A stretch of 64,000 nucleotides of DNA from Halomonas sp. ALS9 (GTDB taxonomy: Bacteria; Pseudomonadota; Gammaproteobacteria; Pseudomonadales; Halomonadaceae): NCBI RefSeq assembly GCF_001651035.1, contig NZ_LXRG01000173.1, forward strand, positions 62,001 through 126,000. Direction: 5' to 3'. The notes beneath the pieces are model-generated. The model made no database searches. It saw nothing but the letters and a program-made list of their open reading frames with translations, and was not told the DNA's origin. Made by a program: the position numbers and the translations under genes. Positions 55,895 through 64,000 of the stretch are shown piece by piece. Numbering within the stretch: position 1 is the stretch's first letter; every line of letters starts with the position of its first letter.

Positions 55895-57139
55895 TTACAA
55901 GCCTAACGCTTTGGCTGACGTCAAAATCTCCTTGTCGCCTGCCAAGGCTGTCTTAAGGTGCGTGCGCAACGCGTTTTCCCTGGGTGATGTCGACAGCTGA
56001 TCGAGCTCGTCTTCAAGCTCCTGCGTCAGTTCCCCAAAGGTGCGCTTGGTATCGCTTCTGTAGCGCCATGCTGGTGCGGCATTGGGGCCAACGGAGCTGT
56101 CGCCGTCGGCAAAGGCCGGGGTAGACATCAACGCTCTGGCGAGATGCGGCAGCACCCGGTGCATGATTGACAGGACGACACTGAAGTAAGGGTCGGAGTC
56201 GCCAGCCTTGAATGTGGCTTCGAAGGCGTGCAGCATCAGGCTGTAGTGATCATCAAAGCTGTCAGACAGCCGTTTAGCCTGCGGGTTGGTGTAGTCGCTG
56301 CTATCGGGATTGGAGAGAATGGGGAGCGTCGCCGGAAAATTAGCGCTGTCGAGCGAAACCTCGCGGAACTTGAGGAAGTGGCTCAGCTCGTACGGGGTGC
56401 CGAGGATGGGCCCGTAGGTGCCATCGGTGCGCTTGCCATAGTGGTTGTAAGTACCAAAGCTCTCAACCGGCACCAGGGGCTTTTCAGGGGGAACGGTTCC
56501 TTCTCCTTGCTCAACGATTTCGTTTACCGCCGCGTGGAAGCTCTCCTTGCCCATCACTTCGTTGACATTACCGCCAAATTTGCCGAGATAGATATTGGTT
56601 CTTTGCCGACCAGGAACACCGGTTGTACTGAAGGGGTTTCCAGGATAGGCATCCACCGCCGCGACCAAGGCGCCGTACAGCTGCGCGATGCTGTCGTAGT
56701 TGTCGCCCTGGGGAGGCGCGCCGTACTGCGACGGGCTTTCAATGGCGGCAAAGACATTGGCGAATACATCGGGGGATGCACGAAACAGGCCGACCATAGG
56801 GGTCGTCTTTGGGTTGGCCTGTGGCAGATAGCCGGGGAAAGTAGGCACCGCATCACCAGTAAATTTGGGCAGCGCGCCCAAGGCAACGATGATGTTGGCC
56901 GCCTGGTTGACATGGAACATCTCCTCCATCGCAACACTGCGCAGGGTCTGGTAGACGTGGCTACCGGTGTCTGATATGGAATAAAGTGCCGAGAGGTAGA
57001 CAGGTATGGTGGTAAATTCCACCTGTAAAGCGAGCTGCGCCGCCTCCTGGAGATCCTGCAATGCGGGTTCACTGGTGCTTATAAGCCTGTCGAACAGGCC
57101 TGGAGAAACGTTCTCTCTCGCTGTTTCTGATGGCGCCAT
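55895..57139 (-). CDS. Ferritin-like domain protein (VioB/RebD-related, PF12902 type)
   Basis: About 414 residues. Residues about 25-240 follow the ferritin-like domain also found in VioB and RebD, enzymes that couple two imino acids in violacein and rebeccamycin synthesis. The iron-ligand helix pair is visible as ALQVEFTTIPVYLSALYSI and AMEEMFHVNQAANII. The start at 57139 is chosen because TAAGGAG lies 9 bases before it. It is encoded directly upstream of the LodA-like oxidase, so it may act on that enzyme's product. That role is an inference. Confidence 0.8.
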   Translation of the reverse strand: MAPSETARENVSPGLFDRLISTSEPALQDLQEAAQLALQVEFTTIPVYLSALYSISDTGSHVYQTLRSVAMEEMFHVNQAANIIVALGALPKFTGDAVPTFPGYLPQANPKTTPMVGLFRASPDVFANVFAAIESPSQYGAPPQGDNYDSIAQLYGALVAAVDAYPGNPFSTTGVPGRQRTNIYLGKFGGNVNEVMGKESFHAAVNEIVEQGEGTVPPEKPLVPVESFGTYNHYGKRTDGTYGPILGTPYELSHFLKFREVSLDSANFPATLPILSNPDSSDYTNPQAKRLSDSFDDHYSLMLHAFEATFKAGDSDPYFSVVLSIMHRVLPHLARALMSTPAFADGDSSVGPNAAPAWRYRSDTKRTFGELTQELEDELDQLSTSPRENALRTHLKTALAGDKEILTSAKALGL

Positions 57140-57255
57140 GGTTTTCATCTCCTTATGTTTCGTTACCCCGATGAGCCTGTTTCCGCGGCAGATGGAGGGA
57201 ATTCGACACCTGCCGTCATTAACAGCGTCGAGGCTCCGTGCGGCCAGGCGTACTG

Positions 57256-58329
57256 TTACGCTTTTTTGCGTAAAGTGTTGATCTGAATGTGTGGCCAGCG
57301 GGTCGTGCCGCCATCAGTGCCGAATTGAAATTCAAAATACTGAATCTGCTCGTACTGCAACTGCAGAACTTCCTTGCCGTTTTCAACGACCGTCTCGATC
57401 CACATCCGCAAGTTCATCTCGGTTACGCGGGCGAATCGCTCTACGAATGGGGTGTTCAGTAGTCCTCCCTCGGATCCGCCGGTCTCCCGGGTGCGCATCT
57501 CAATCAGGACGAATCTTTTGATCTCCTGATCCTGAATAGCATCGCGCAAGCGAAGATCGGGACGCACCGAATAGGGGTAGTGATCGTCGGCCAGAATGCG
57601 TTGTGTATAGGTTCTGTTGCCGCTTGGGTCTCTCTCCGCCAGACTGGGGTCGTGAACCCAGGCCGGTGCCGGTTCATCGAGATTAATGGGAGTGTTGGCG
57701 GTGGTGCCTGCCAGCCCCATACTTGGAGAGATGGCCAGGTGATTGGGATCCCAGGCGGCTGTGCCATGGGGAAATTCCGGGCTCCCGTTCTTTTCAGAGT
57801 CTGTACCCAGCAACAGCACGGTGCTGCCATGGGGAATCGTACCGCTGCGGGAGACCGTATAAGGCGGCACATACACCGGGCCGTCGGAACTGGCGCCCGC
57901 CGCCAGTTCGGGATAACCGATATCGGTCATGATGGAGTCGTCATCGGCGGGATGGTTATAAAGAGTACTCAGCCAGAGGTACATACCGTTTTCATCATGA
58001 AGCAGATTGCCATCGAGATCATGGATACTCTGTTCGTACTTTACCGCTCCGCTGAACTGCTCGTTGGCGCCACCGCGGTTGCGTACTCCGCCGGGTACTA
58101 ATGTAAAAGTAAGCTCCTCCTTGTAGTCTTGGCAGAGAAAATGAAACTTGCCGGGAATGGTTTCGGAGTTGGTTCCTGGGGAAGGCAGGCACGTGGTGTG
58201 CAACCCCCATCTGGTCTTGTTGTTGTCTGGGTTGTAGTTAACCCAAGTTCCCGCCAGCTGTTCCAGAACGCCGTAATTCGCAGGCTCTTTGAGTACAGCA
58301 GGGGTATATCTCGGTTGTTGGGTAGGCAT
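57256..58329 (-). CDS. Predicted beta-barrel (heme-binding/FABP-like) protein
   Basis: A 357-residue protein without signal peptide. It starts with a lipocalin-like LEQLAGTWVNYNP, has TLVPGGVRNRGG and SGTIPHGSTVLLLG in the middle and ends LQYEQIQYFEF with WPHIQINTL. This pattern resembles large proteins annotated as heme-binding or fatty-acid-binding-like; the assignment is from memory of the pattern only. It is the first gene of the oxidase operon, about 120 bases before the ferritin-like gene. It may bind a cofactor or product of the pathway. Confidence 0.55.
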   Translation of the reverse strand: MPTQQPRYTPAVLKEPANYGVLEQLAGTWVNYNPDNNKTRWGLHTTCLPSPGTNSETIPGKFHFLCQDYKEELTFTLVPGGVRNRGGANEQFSGAVKYEQSIHDLDGNLLHDENGMYLWLSTLYNHPADDDSIMTDIGYPELAAGASSDGPVYVPPYTVSRSGTIPHGSTVLLLGTDSEKNGSPEFPHGTAAWDPNHLAISPSMGLAGTTANTPINLDEPAPAWVHDPSLAERDPSGNRTYTQRILADDHYPYSVRPDLRLRDAIQDQEIKRFVLIEMRTRETGGSEGGLLNTPFVERFARVTEMNLRMWIETVVENGKEVLQLQYEQIQYFEFQFGTDGGTTRWPHIQINTLRKKA

Positions 58330-58639
58330 GATTTCAACTCCCTCTTGTTATTCTTGATCTGCTATTTTTGTTCGCTGTTTCCTAAGGTAAGGAACGTAGC
58401 CGTACGCCATTCATTCGGTTCTGCTCGGCTCTAGGGGAGTGGCTACTCACCCGCCCTAGACGGTCGTGCGGGAGTAAAGTGAGTCGGAGTTCGGCGGCCC
58501 TGCGCGTTCCCTGCGTATAAGCCGTGTCATTATGGTGTTATTAATATTCTAGTATTCAGACTAGCACCGAAGAATGATTTGTCCATATGACATGTTCTTT
58601 AATGCTTAGGAACAAAGTTCGACTTCGAATGGGCGGTGT
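58330..58639. other. Upstream region of the oxidase operon
   Basis: About 310 bases without a gene. It should hold the promoter of the minus-strand operon. The far end (58536-58562) is AT-rich (TTATTAATATTCTAG). No clear operator, repeat or RNA was found. Confidence 0.4.
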
Positions 58640-58902
58640 GCCCAGATAGGCGTCACCCAGCGAGTATTTCTCTACATACTGCAGGAGTTTCAGTACTTGG
58701 TGGATCGCACCAGGAAGCTGAGTTGCGAACTTTGGAAGGCAAACGCAACGCAGCCCGTAAGCTGATTGCTCGCACCGAAATGGACGATCAAATGATCGCG
58801 GATATTGAAGAGTTTCCGGTTGAAGAAGTGGAAAAGTTGCGAGCTGAGATCCAGCCAGCACTAAGCAAACATGACCCCACTTCTCCTGATAGCAAGCCCT
58901 AA
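58640..58902 (+). pseudogene. Third Rpn copy, internally deleted
   Basis: The first part (GGCGTCACCCA to GGTGGATCGCACC) matches the nuclease-domain region of the Rpn gene at about 51459-51522. It then jumps straight to the C-terminal part found in the copy at 52.7-52.88 kb, ending VEEVEKLRAEIQ. The junction at about 58708 is out of frame, and the nuclease domain is mostly missing. The shared C-terminal end shows that it derives from the same version as the second copy. Confidence 0.75.
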
Positions 58903-59095
58903 CCGAAAGCCGTCTGCTGAAAGCTCTCGCGCGCAGTAACGCCAGCGTGCCATGCCTGAAGCGGCGGGTAGTCTTCTTTCCAGCTCACCTCTGGCAGTCT
59001 GAAAGCGAGGTAATCCAGCGTCAACCCAGTGGCGGTTTCGCCGAATTTTATGGCAGAGGCCAGCTGTCTACTACGCCTGTTGCCCTGAGCGTGGA
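58899..59095 (-). pseudogene. Glutathione S-transferase C-terminal remnant
   Basis: The minus strand reads LASAIKFGETATGLTLDYLAF, then RLPEVSWKEDYPPLQAWHAG and a stop at 58899. This is the C-terminal helical domain of a GST. No N-terminal thioredoxin domain or start codon is found upstream, so only a fragment remains. Its 3' end touches the third Rpn copy, so an insertion or rearrangement probably cut it. Confidence 0.6.
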
Positions 59096-59150
59096 TAAAC
59101 TATGCTCGCATGGGTACAAACAGTACTCTCCATTACGTTGCCCTTTTCAC

Positions 59151-59828
59151 TCAAATCTGGAGGGCCTGCGATGCCTGGGCCACAGCCTGGGTACGAATGG
59201 CGTGGCGCTCACGGGTTGCATCAAGACAGCGCTTTACGATGTGTTCAGGCGAGGTGCGCTGCGTGCCACCAGTAAATGGGGGCTCCGGGTCGTACTCAAT
59301 CTGGAGTTGTATCTGGCGTGCGGTGTCTTCATCAACCATTAAGGCAACGGCCCTAATAGCCATATCAATTCCTGATGTCACGCCACCTGAGGTGAAGATA
59401 TTTCCATCCACGCACATGCGCGACTCATCCGGGATAGCCCCGAATGCAGGCAGAAACTCTCGTGCTTGCCAATGACAGGCTGCACGCCTTCCCAGCAACA
59501 ACCCAGCAGCGCCGAGCAACAGGGATCCTGTACAGATGCCAAGAATAAACCGGGCTTGGCTGCCTTGATGTGCGGTGAATTCTACCCAACGTGGGTCAAT
59601 CAATGTGTCATCCGTACCGGGGCCGCCTGGTACCACCAATAGATCGCAGGGTTGGGCGTTTTCAAACGTTACCGTGGGCAGCATTGTTAAACCACGATCC
59701 GACACTACCGGCTCCATAGAAGTAGATACAAAATCGATGTTGACGCCAGGTATCCGAACAAGCACTTCATAGGGCCCCGTCAGGTCAAGTTGAGTCAGCG
59801 CTGGAAACAGCAGAAAATTGATTTGCAT
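59151..59828 (-). CDS. DJ-1/PfpI family protein (isonitrile hydratase-like)
   Basis: About 225 residues. The nucleophile elbow is visible as LGICTGSLLLGAAGLL (Cys in GICTG), preceded by the acid region LTGPYEVL and VVPGGPGTDD. This arrangement resembles InhA-type isonitrile hydratases, although substrate cannot be told. The start at 59828 has GGAGGG before it; a longer in-frame reading to 60002 overlaps the divergent gene and is rejected. Divergent from an AraC-type regulator with the same fold. Confidence 0.87.
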   Translation of the reverse strand: MQINFLLFPALTQLDLTGPYEVLVRIPGVNIDFVSTSMEPVVSDRGLTMLPTVTFENAQPCDLLVVPGGPGTDDTLIDPRWVEFTAHQGSQARFILGICTGSLLLGAAGLLLGRRAACHWQAREFLPAFGAIPDESRMCVDGNIFTSGGVTSGIDMAIRAVALMVDEDTARQIQLQIEYDPEPPFTGGTQRTSPEHIVKRCLDATRERHAIRTQAVAQASQALQI

Positions 59829-59867
59829 GAATACCCTCCGTTGAAAGTCATTAAGGTAGAGGTTGCC

Positions 59868-60803
59868 GTGAATAAATGTGTGCCAAAAACAGGTGAAATT
59901 GCGCCAATCCATATTGGCTTTCTCGTTTTCCCGGGTTTTCAACCCATTGACCTGAGCGGCCCATGGCAAGCCTTTTCGACGGCTAACGAAGAATTGGGCC
60001 AACCGCTTTACCTGCTTGCAACCTACGGGCCTTCAGCCGACGTGAGCACTAGCGACGGTGGATTACGCATTTTTGTTGAACACTCACTAGAAACATTAAT
60101 CCCGCAGCGTTTACACACAGTCATCGTTCCAGGAGGTTTCGGCGTCTACCACGCTGCCCAAGATAGGAATATCCAGTATTGGCTCAAATCCCAAGACTTG
60201 TCTTCGATACGCACCTGCAGCATATGTACAGGGGCCTTCCTTTTGGCGTCAGCAGGGCTACTTGAGGGTCACTTGGTCACAACTCATTGGCGAGCTGCTG
60301 AACAACTTCGCCAAGCATTTCCAAGTTTGGACGTGGCCGATGAGAGAATTTTTTGTGAAAGCGGGAAGTACTGGACAACAGCAGGTGTGACAGCAGGCAT
60401 CGATCTTGCACTTGCATTGATTGAGCGAGACTGCGGCCCCTTGATCTCTCAGCAAGTCGCTCGACGCCTTTTGGTATATTTGAGGCGCCATGGCGATCAG
60501 CGCCAATACAGCCAGACGCTAAGAATGCAGGATCGTGCAGGAATGCCCTTCCAAAAGCTTATCGAACAGATAGAGAAGGATCTTGCATGGTCATGGTCGG
60601 TGGACGAGATGGCTGCGGTAAGCAATATGTCACGTCGCACATTCCAGCGAAAATTCAAGAAGTGCTTCGGCGTATCATCCGTGGAAGCACTTAAGGCCTT
60701 GAGGCTAGAGAAGGCACAATTACTGATGGCTGCTGGAAGCATGTCAAAGAAGGAAGTTGCTCGTCAGGTTGGATTGCAGCTAATTGATGTTCCCGACAAA
60801 TAA
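59868..60803 (+). CDS. GlxA-type AraC regulator, C-terminus truncated
   Basis: About 311 residues: an N-terminal DJ-1/PfpI-like sensor domain (residues about 10-195, CSICTGAFLLASAGLLEG) and a C-terminal AraC DNA-binding region. The first helix-turn-helix is complete (WSVDEMAAVSNMSRRTFQRKFKK). The second stops early: after KKEVARQVGL the reading turns into QLIDVPDK and ends, where about 25 more residues are expected. DNA binding may be impaired. The GTG start at 59868 has AGAGG before it. It probably once controlled the divergent DJ-1 gene. Confidence 0.8.
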   Translation: MNKCVPKTGEIAPIHIGFLVFPGFQPIDLSGPWQAFSTANEELGQPLYLLATYGPSADVSTSDGGLRIFVEHSLETLIPQRLHTVIVPGGFGVYHAAQDRNIQYWLKSQDLSSIRTCSICTGAFLLASAGLLEGHLVTTHWRAAEQLRQAFPSLDVADERIFCESGKYWTTAGVTAGIDLALALIERDCGPLISQQVARRLLVYLRRHGDQRQYSQTLRMQDRAGMPFQKLIEQIEKDLAWSWSVDEMAAVSNMSRRTFQRKFKKCFGVSSVEALKALRLEKAQLLMAAGSMSKKEVARQVGLQLIDVPDK

Positions 60804-60893
60804 ATTGTAATGCCTGACTGCTCAATTACCTTCGCATTAAAGCTACTGGCTAAACGCAAAGGCCCATATGCTATCAGTAGAGAACAGTACTCA

Positions 60894-61370
60894 TCATATT
60901 CTATCTAGCAATGATGCCTTGCGATTAGCCCCTCCTTCCTTCCGCCCCGTTAGAGGCTTTTTTTGCTCACGTCCTCGCATCGCTTGGCGAGTCTGTGCGA
61001 TCCGCATCAGTCGTTGAAAGGTAGGACATTCCAGATGACTTGGCGCCTCGCACGTCACAACATGACGCAAACCATCACGTAGTGCTGTCAGCTCTTTGAT
61101 GCGGCGATCCAGAAGATCGGCCTTGGTACTCACCATATCACGATCGATTTCCGGCTGTCGTTCAGAACCCAGCATTTCGCGCATCTCGGTCAGGGAAAAC
61201 CCTGCGACCTGCCCTAGTGCAATCAGCGATAAGCGCGTCAAAACGTCCGTTTCGAAAACCCGGCGTAATCCATTGCGCCCTACTGACCTGATCAGCCCTA
61301 CTTCTTCGTAATAGCGCAGTTTCGATGCGGGAATGCCGCTTTTACGGGAGAGTTCGGAAATATCAATCAT
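60894..61370 (-). CDS. MerR family regulator of the efflux operon
   Basis: A 159-residue MerR protein. The winged HTH (DISELSRKSGIPASKLRYYEEVGL) opens the protein at residue 3, a long dimerisation helix follows, and a pair of cysteines lies at CEAPSHLEC near residue 105. The start at 61370 is the family's normal start. It is divergent from an MFS efflux gene, and a perfect palindrome with 19-bp promoter spacing lies between. The Cys pair could be a metal or redox sensor; this is an inference. Confidence 0.9.
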   Translation of the reverse strand: MIDISELSRKSGIPASKLRYYEEVGLIRSVGRNGLRRVFETDVLTRLSLIALGQVAGFSLTEMREMLGSERQPEIDRDMVSTKADLLDRRIKELTALRDGLRHVVTCEAPSHLECPTFQRLMRIAQTRQAMRGREQKKPLTGRKEGGANRKASLLDRI

Positions 61371-61375
61371 GGCAC

Positions 61376-61406
61376 TTGACTTCAAGTCGACTTGAAGTAA
61401 TAGGCT
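61376..61406 (+). promoter_or_regulatory. MerR-type promoter and operator
   Basis: -35 TTGACT (61376-61381) and -10 TAGGCT (61401-61406) are 19 bp apart, the over-long spacing that MerR proteins correct. The spacer carries the perfect 20-bp palindrome ACTTCAAGTCGACTTGAAGT (61379-61398). It drives the MFS/DUF2938 genes. Confidence 0.9.
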
Positions 61407-61444
61407 ACTTCTCCTCACCCTAACCTTCAAGGAGATTGAGGAAG

Positions 61445-62839
61445 ATGCTTATTTTCAATAATCAGGCTCGTTTCACTCACAGAGTTGGCCCTGCATTTAC
61501 GCTATTGGCCGTCATTCAGGCCACACTGATTTTCACCATCACCTTGGTTGCAGTGCCTCTGCCTTTAATTGCTTCGGAATTTGACCTAACAACGGCTGAT
61601 CTGGTCGTACTTCAAATCGCCTATGGCCTGCCCTACAGCGGCCTATTACTACTAGGCGGGAACCTAACTGACCGCTTCGGCGGGACAATCCTTTTAAAAA
61701 TAGGGCTTTGGGTCTTCGGTCTAGCGTCACTAGGGGCGGCGCTAGCGTCAGGCTTTGAGTTACTCGTCGCAATGCGTGGGTTACAAGGAATTGGCGCAGC
61801 CATGGTGGCACCCGCTGCATTGGCACAGGTCGCAGTGCTATTTCCTCACGCTAAAGACTTTGACCGAGCCATGGCACGCTGGGGTGGTATTTCGGTATTG
61901 GGAGCCGCAATAGGGACTGTTCTTTCGGGGATCGTGACTACCTGGGTTTCGTGGCGATGGATGTTCTTGGTTCCTTGCGCAGTTTCGGCGATAGCGCTGA
62001 TGGTTGGTGGGAGGCTTTTGCCCTTGGTACTACGGAGCAAGCATCAAGAACAATCGCTGGATCTTCTCGGCGCGGGGCTTGCCCTTTTGGGTTTCTCGGC
62101 AGGCGGATACGGTTTGGCCATGGGCAGCGAAATAGGCTGGGCCTCGCCTTCAGCTCTGACTGCATTGGTGCTGGGTTTAGCTTCTTTGGTTGGCTTTGCT
62201 TGGCATGAGCACCGGGTAGATGCGCCACTACTACCGCCAGATTTTCTGCGACACAAAGACCGTCTTGGGGGAGCCTTTGGCATCTTTTTGGCAGCGGCCA
62301 GCATGGGGCTGGTGACCTTTATTCTAGCGATCTACCTACAAGGAAGCCCCGGGTGGAGCCCGCTGGCGACGGCTGGTGCAATGGTACCCTTCCTTGCGGT
62401 TCTTATTCTGGGCGGTGCGCCGTCAGGACAAATTGTTCTTCGCATGGGCGCATGGAATGCCATGCTTCTCGGGCTAGTGCTCTCTGCCATCGGGCTTTGG
62501 CTGTTGGCAGGTTTCGGGCCAAATTATGTGCTCGATATACTGCCAGGTTTGGTCATTTTACCCGCGGGCACTTCTCTGATCTTCGCTGCTTCGGCGGTCT
62601 TGATGACCCAAGGCGTTGCCCCTGCACAAATGGGACTTGCAGGCGGTGTAATGAATACGGCGATGGAACTTGGCCCAACCGCCGGGCTAGCAGGCTTCAT
62701 GACTCTAACCGCGCTACATACGGAGATTGAGGCAGGCTGGTCTCTTGCTTTCATGGCGGCAGGCGTCACTGCATTCCTGTTGGCGCTATGGGCGTGTTTT
62801 GTGATTAAAGCAGCAAGGATAAAAGGAGCGCAGCGATGA
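61445..62839 (+). CDS. MFS efflux transporter (DHA2 type)
   Basis: About 464 residues with about fourteen predicted helices, as in EmrB/QacA drug:proton antiporters. The conserved loop GGNLTDRFGGTILLKIG lies after helix 2 and the motif-C like stretch GGISVLGAAIGTVLSGIVT is present. AAGGAG lies about 10 bases before the ATG at 61445; a TTG at 61436 is the alternative. It is controlled by the adjacent MerR promoter, and overlaps the next gene by 4 bases. Confidence 0.9.
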   Translation: MLIFNNQARFTHRVGPAFTLLAVIQATLIFTITLVAVPLPLIASEFDLTTADLVVLQIAYGLPYSGLLLLGGNLTDRFGGTILLKIGLWVFGLASLGAALASGFELLVAMRGLQGIGAAMVAPAALAQVAVLFPHAKDFDRAMARWGGISVLGAAIGTVLSGIVTTWVSWRWMFLVPCAVSAIALMVGGRLLPLVLRSKHQEQSLDLLGAGLALLGFSAGGYGLAMGSEIGWASPSALTALVLGLASLVGFAWHEHRVDAPLLPPDFLRHKDRLGGAFGIFLAAASMGLVTFILAIYLQGSPGWSPLATAGAMVPFLAVLILGGAPSGQIVLRMGAWNAMLLGLVLSAIGLWLLAGFGPNYVLDILPGLVILPAGTSLIFAASAVLMTQGVAPAQMGLAGGVMNTAMELGPTAGLAGFMTLTALHTEIEAGWSLAFMAAGVTAFLLALWACFVIKAARIKGAQR

Positions 62840-63309
62840 ACGGGCTGCTGATCGATGCCCTACGGCTCGGTGTTGGGGCGACCGCTTGCATGGATATCGT
62901 AGCGCTGTTGCAGAAACGCCTGTTAGGTATTCCTTCACTGAATTACGCAATGGTCGGGCGTTGGCTGGGACACTTGCCGAGCGGCAGGTTCATCCATCGA
63001 CCTATCGGTAAAAGCACACAGATCCAAGCCGAGTCGGCTCTGGGGTGGTTTGCGCATTATCTGATAGGGATCGCTTTCGCTATCATGTTCCTTGTACTTG
63101 TCGGGCCAGACTGGCTGGCCCGCCCTACGCTCGTGCCTGCTTTAGGTTTCGGTGTGATGACGGTGCTTGCGCCTTTTCTTGTCCTGCAACCTTGCTTGGG
63201 CGCTGGGGTCGCCGCTCGTAAGACACCTCAGCCAAACATCGCTAGGCTGCGCAGCCTTTTGGCACACTCAAGCTTCGGCCTGGGCCTATGGATTGCGGGC
63301 TTGCTTTGA
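62836..63309 (+). CDS. DUF2938 membrane protein
   Basis: A 157-residue protein with four hydrophobic segments. The pattern DALRLGVGATACMDIVALLQ, then LGHLPSGRFIH and PCLGAGVAARKTP, is that of DUF2938. The function is unknown. Its ATG overlaps the MFS stop codon (ATGA), so it belongs to the same MerR-controlled operon. It may help export or modify the effector. Confidence 0.88.
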   Translation: MNGLLIDALRLGVGATACMDIVALLQKRLLGIPSLNYAMVGRWLGHLPSGRFIHRPIGKSTQIQAESALGWFAHYLIGIAFAIMFLVLVGPDWLARPTLVPALGFGVMTVLAPFLVLQPCLGAGVAARKTPQPNIARLRSLLAHSSFGLGLWIAGLL

Positions 63310-63410
63310 CTTAGTCAGCATTGCCGTGCAGGCAGATACCCGCACGAGCTAGCGACAATGTCTTTACCTCATCGCCTTGAGTTACGTCACGATGCCCACG
63401 GTGCCCAAAA

Positions 63411-63677
63411 TCAGCCGTGCATTTTGGGCACCTGCTGCATTTGTTCGTTATGCAGCCCCTTGAGAAACTCTGGTGCTAAATCCGCACCATTTGGCCAGAC
63501 AACCGTTTCAAGCTCAGGATCGACTGATACTTTTCGAAAAACGGCTATATCTTTTAGCGGTTCAAATACCGGGCCGCTCAACACGCCATCAAGATCCACT
63601 TCACCTGACGTCCCGTCATCAAACGCCACCCAGATTTTGTAATCAACCACATATTCAGCAGATTTGATATGCAACAT
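63411..63677 (-). CDS. DUF2442 domain protein
   Basis: An 88-residue protein with the DUF2442 pattern: VDYKIWVAFDDGTSGEVDL, then GPVFEPLKD and ETVVWPNGADLAPEFL. Proteins of this type pair with DUF4160 proteins in two-gene units that resemble toxin-antitoxin modules. It starts 3 bases after the DUF4160 gene ends. Activity is not established. Confidence 0.88.
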   Translation of the reverse strand: MLHIKSAEYVVDYKIWVAFDDGTSGEVDLDGVLSGPVFEPLKDIAVFRKVSVDPELETVVWPNGADLAPEFLKGLHNEQMQQVPKMHG

Positions 63678-63680
63678 GAT

Positions 63681-63938
63681 TTACTCCAGCGGTGCAATGT
63701 CATTGAGAGGCTCTCCTGCTCTAGCTCGACGCCAGTTTTCTTCAAGCTCAACTTCATGCAGCGAAATCCACTCTTTAACAAAGATCGTCGCCCTCTTCGG
63801 CAGTTCGCCTTCCAGTATGGTTCCATCGAACGCAAATAGTGCCTCATAACCGGAATATTTAGCGTGAAAATGCGGTGGATTATGATCGTTGAAATACATA
63901 GCAATCAAAATTCCATAAAATCTACTAATAACTGGCAT
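63681..63938 (-). CDS. DUF4160 domain protein
   Basis: About 85 residues with the DUF4160 signature ISRFYGILIAMYFNDHNPPHFHAKY at the N-terminus (His-rich NDHNPPHFHA). The start MPVISRFYG at 63938 is the family's normal start; an upstream ATG at 63953 would add 5 residues. It is paired with the DUF2442 gene. These pairs are thought to be toxin-antitoxin-like, but no activity is known to me. Confidence 0.88.
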   Translation of the reverse strand: MPVISRFYGILIAMYFNDHNPPHFHAKYSGYEALFAFDGTILEGELPKRATIFVKEWISLHEVELEENWRRARAGEPLNDIAPLE

Positions 63939-64000
63939 GGTCAATGCTCTCAATGAAAATCAGCACCACATGATATTACGATCGAACTCCAACATGACAA

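Noticed and set aside
59828-60002. Longer N-terminus for the DJ-1/PfpI protein
   Set aside because: The extension overlaps the divergent GlxA gene and has no family similarity; a strong GGAGGG site supports the start at 59828.

Overview
The window reads as a chromosomal segment of a moderately GC-rich, probably halophilic gammaproteobacterium of the Halomonas/Vreelandella group. This is inferred from gene content and protein style (GNAT-nitrilase fusion, gamma-butyrobetaine dioxygenase with a betaine-binding protein, TraX, RecBCD, an arginine-type ABC transporter beside astE); no rRNA or marker gene is present to prove it. No tRNA, rRNA, CRISPR array, intact insertion sequence or prophage was seen.

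Region by region: 0-29 kb is ordinary chromosome: transport (DMT, AGCS, ABC, ChrA), carnitine-type catabolism (LysR, gamma-butyrobetaine dioxygenase, binding protein), D-malate dehydrogenase with a divergent LysR, quinone and azo reductases, arginine uptake and degradation, purEK and ilvD. 29-41 kb holds recC, recB and recD. recC is separated from recBD by an insert of a short Rpn-type C-terminal ORF, pncB and two minimal nucleotidyltransferases. 41.2-48.6 kb is an AT-rich block of five gene cassettes, all on the minus strand, with attC recombination sites and no integrase (a CALIN). The 4.3-kb central cassette carries a two-gene Gabija-type defence operon (OLD/TOPRIM nuclease plus UvrD-like helicase). 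The others carry an HNH nuclease, two single-TM unknowns and a small unknown. 48.8-60 kb is a patchwork: DUF427, a broken nitrilase, a carboxylesterase, a full Rpn nuclease gene and two partial Rpn copies. The partial copies bracket a four-gene operon for a LodA-type quinone-cofactor oxidase, its LodB flavoprotein, a ferritin-like protein and a predicted beta-barrel protein. 60-64 kb holds DJ-1/PfpI genes, a MerR-MFS-DUF2938 efflux unit with a textbook MerR operator, and a DUF2442/DUF4160 pair.

The strongest observation is the cassette array. In four consecutive cassettes the 7-bp core at the 5' boundary is the exact complement of the left core (R'') of that cassette's own attC, as integron recombination predicts. 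Gabija and the HNH nuclease therefore sit in cassettes next to recBCD. A second theme is Rpn: the full gene has a strong internal Shine-Dalgarno and ATG before its C-terminal domain, and this small ORF also survives as free-standing copies.
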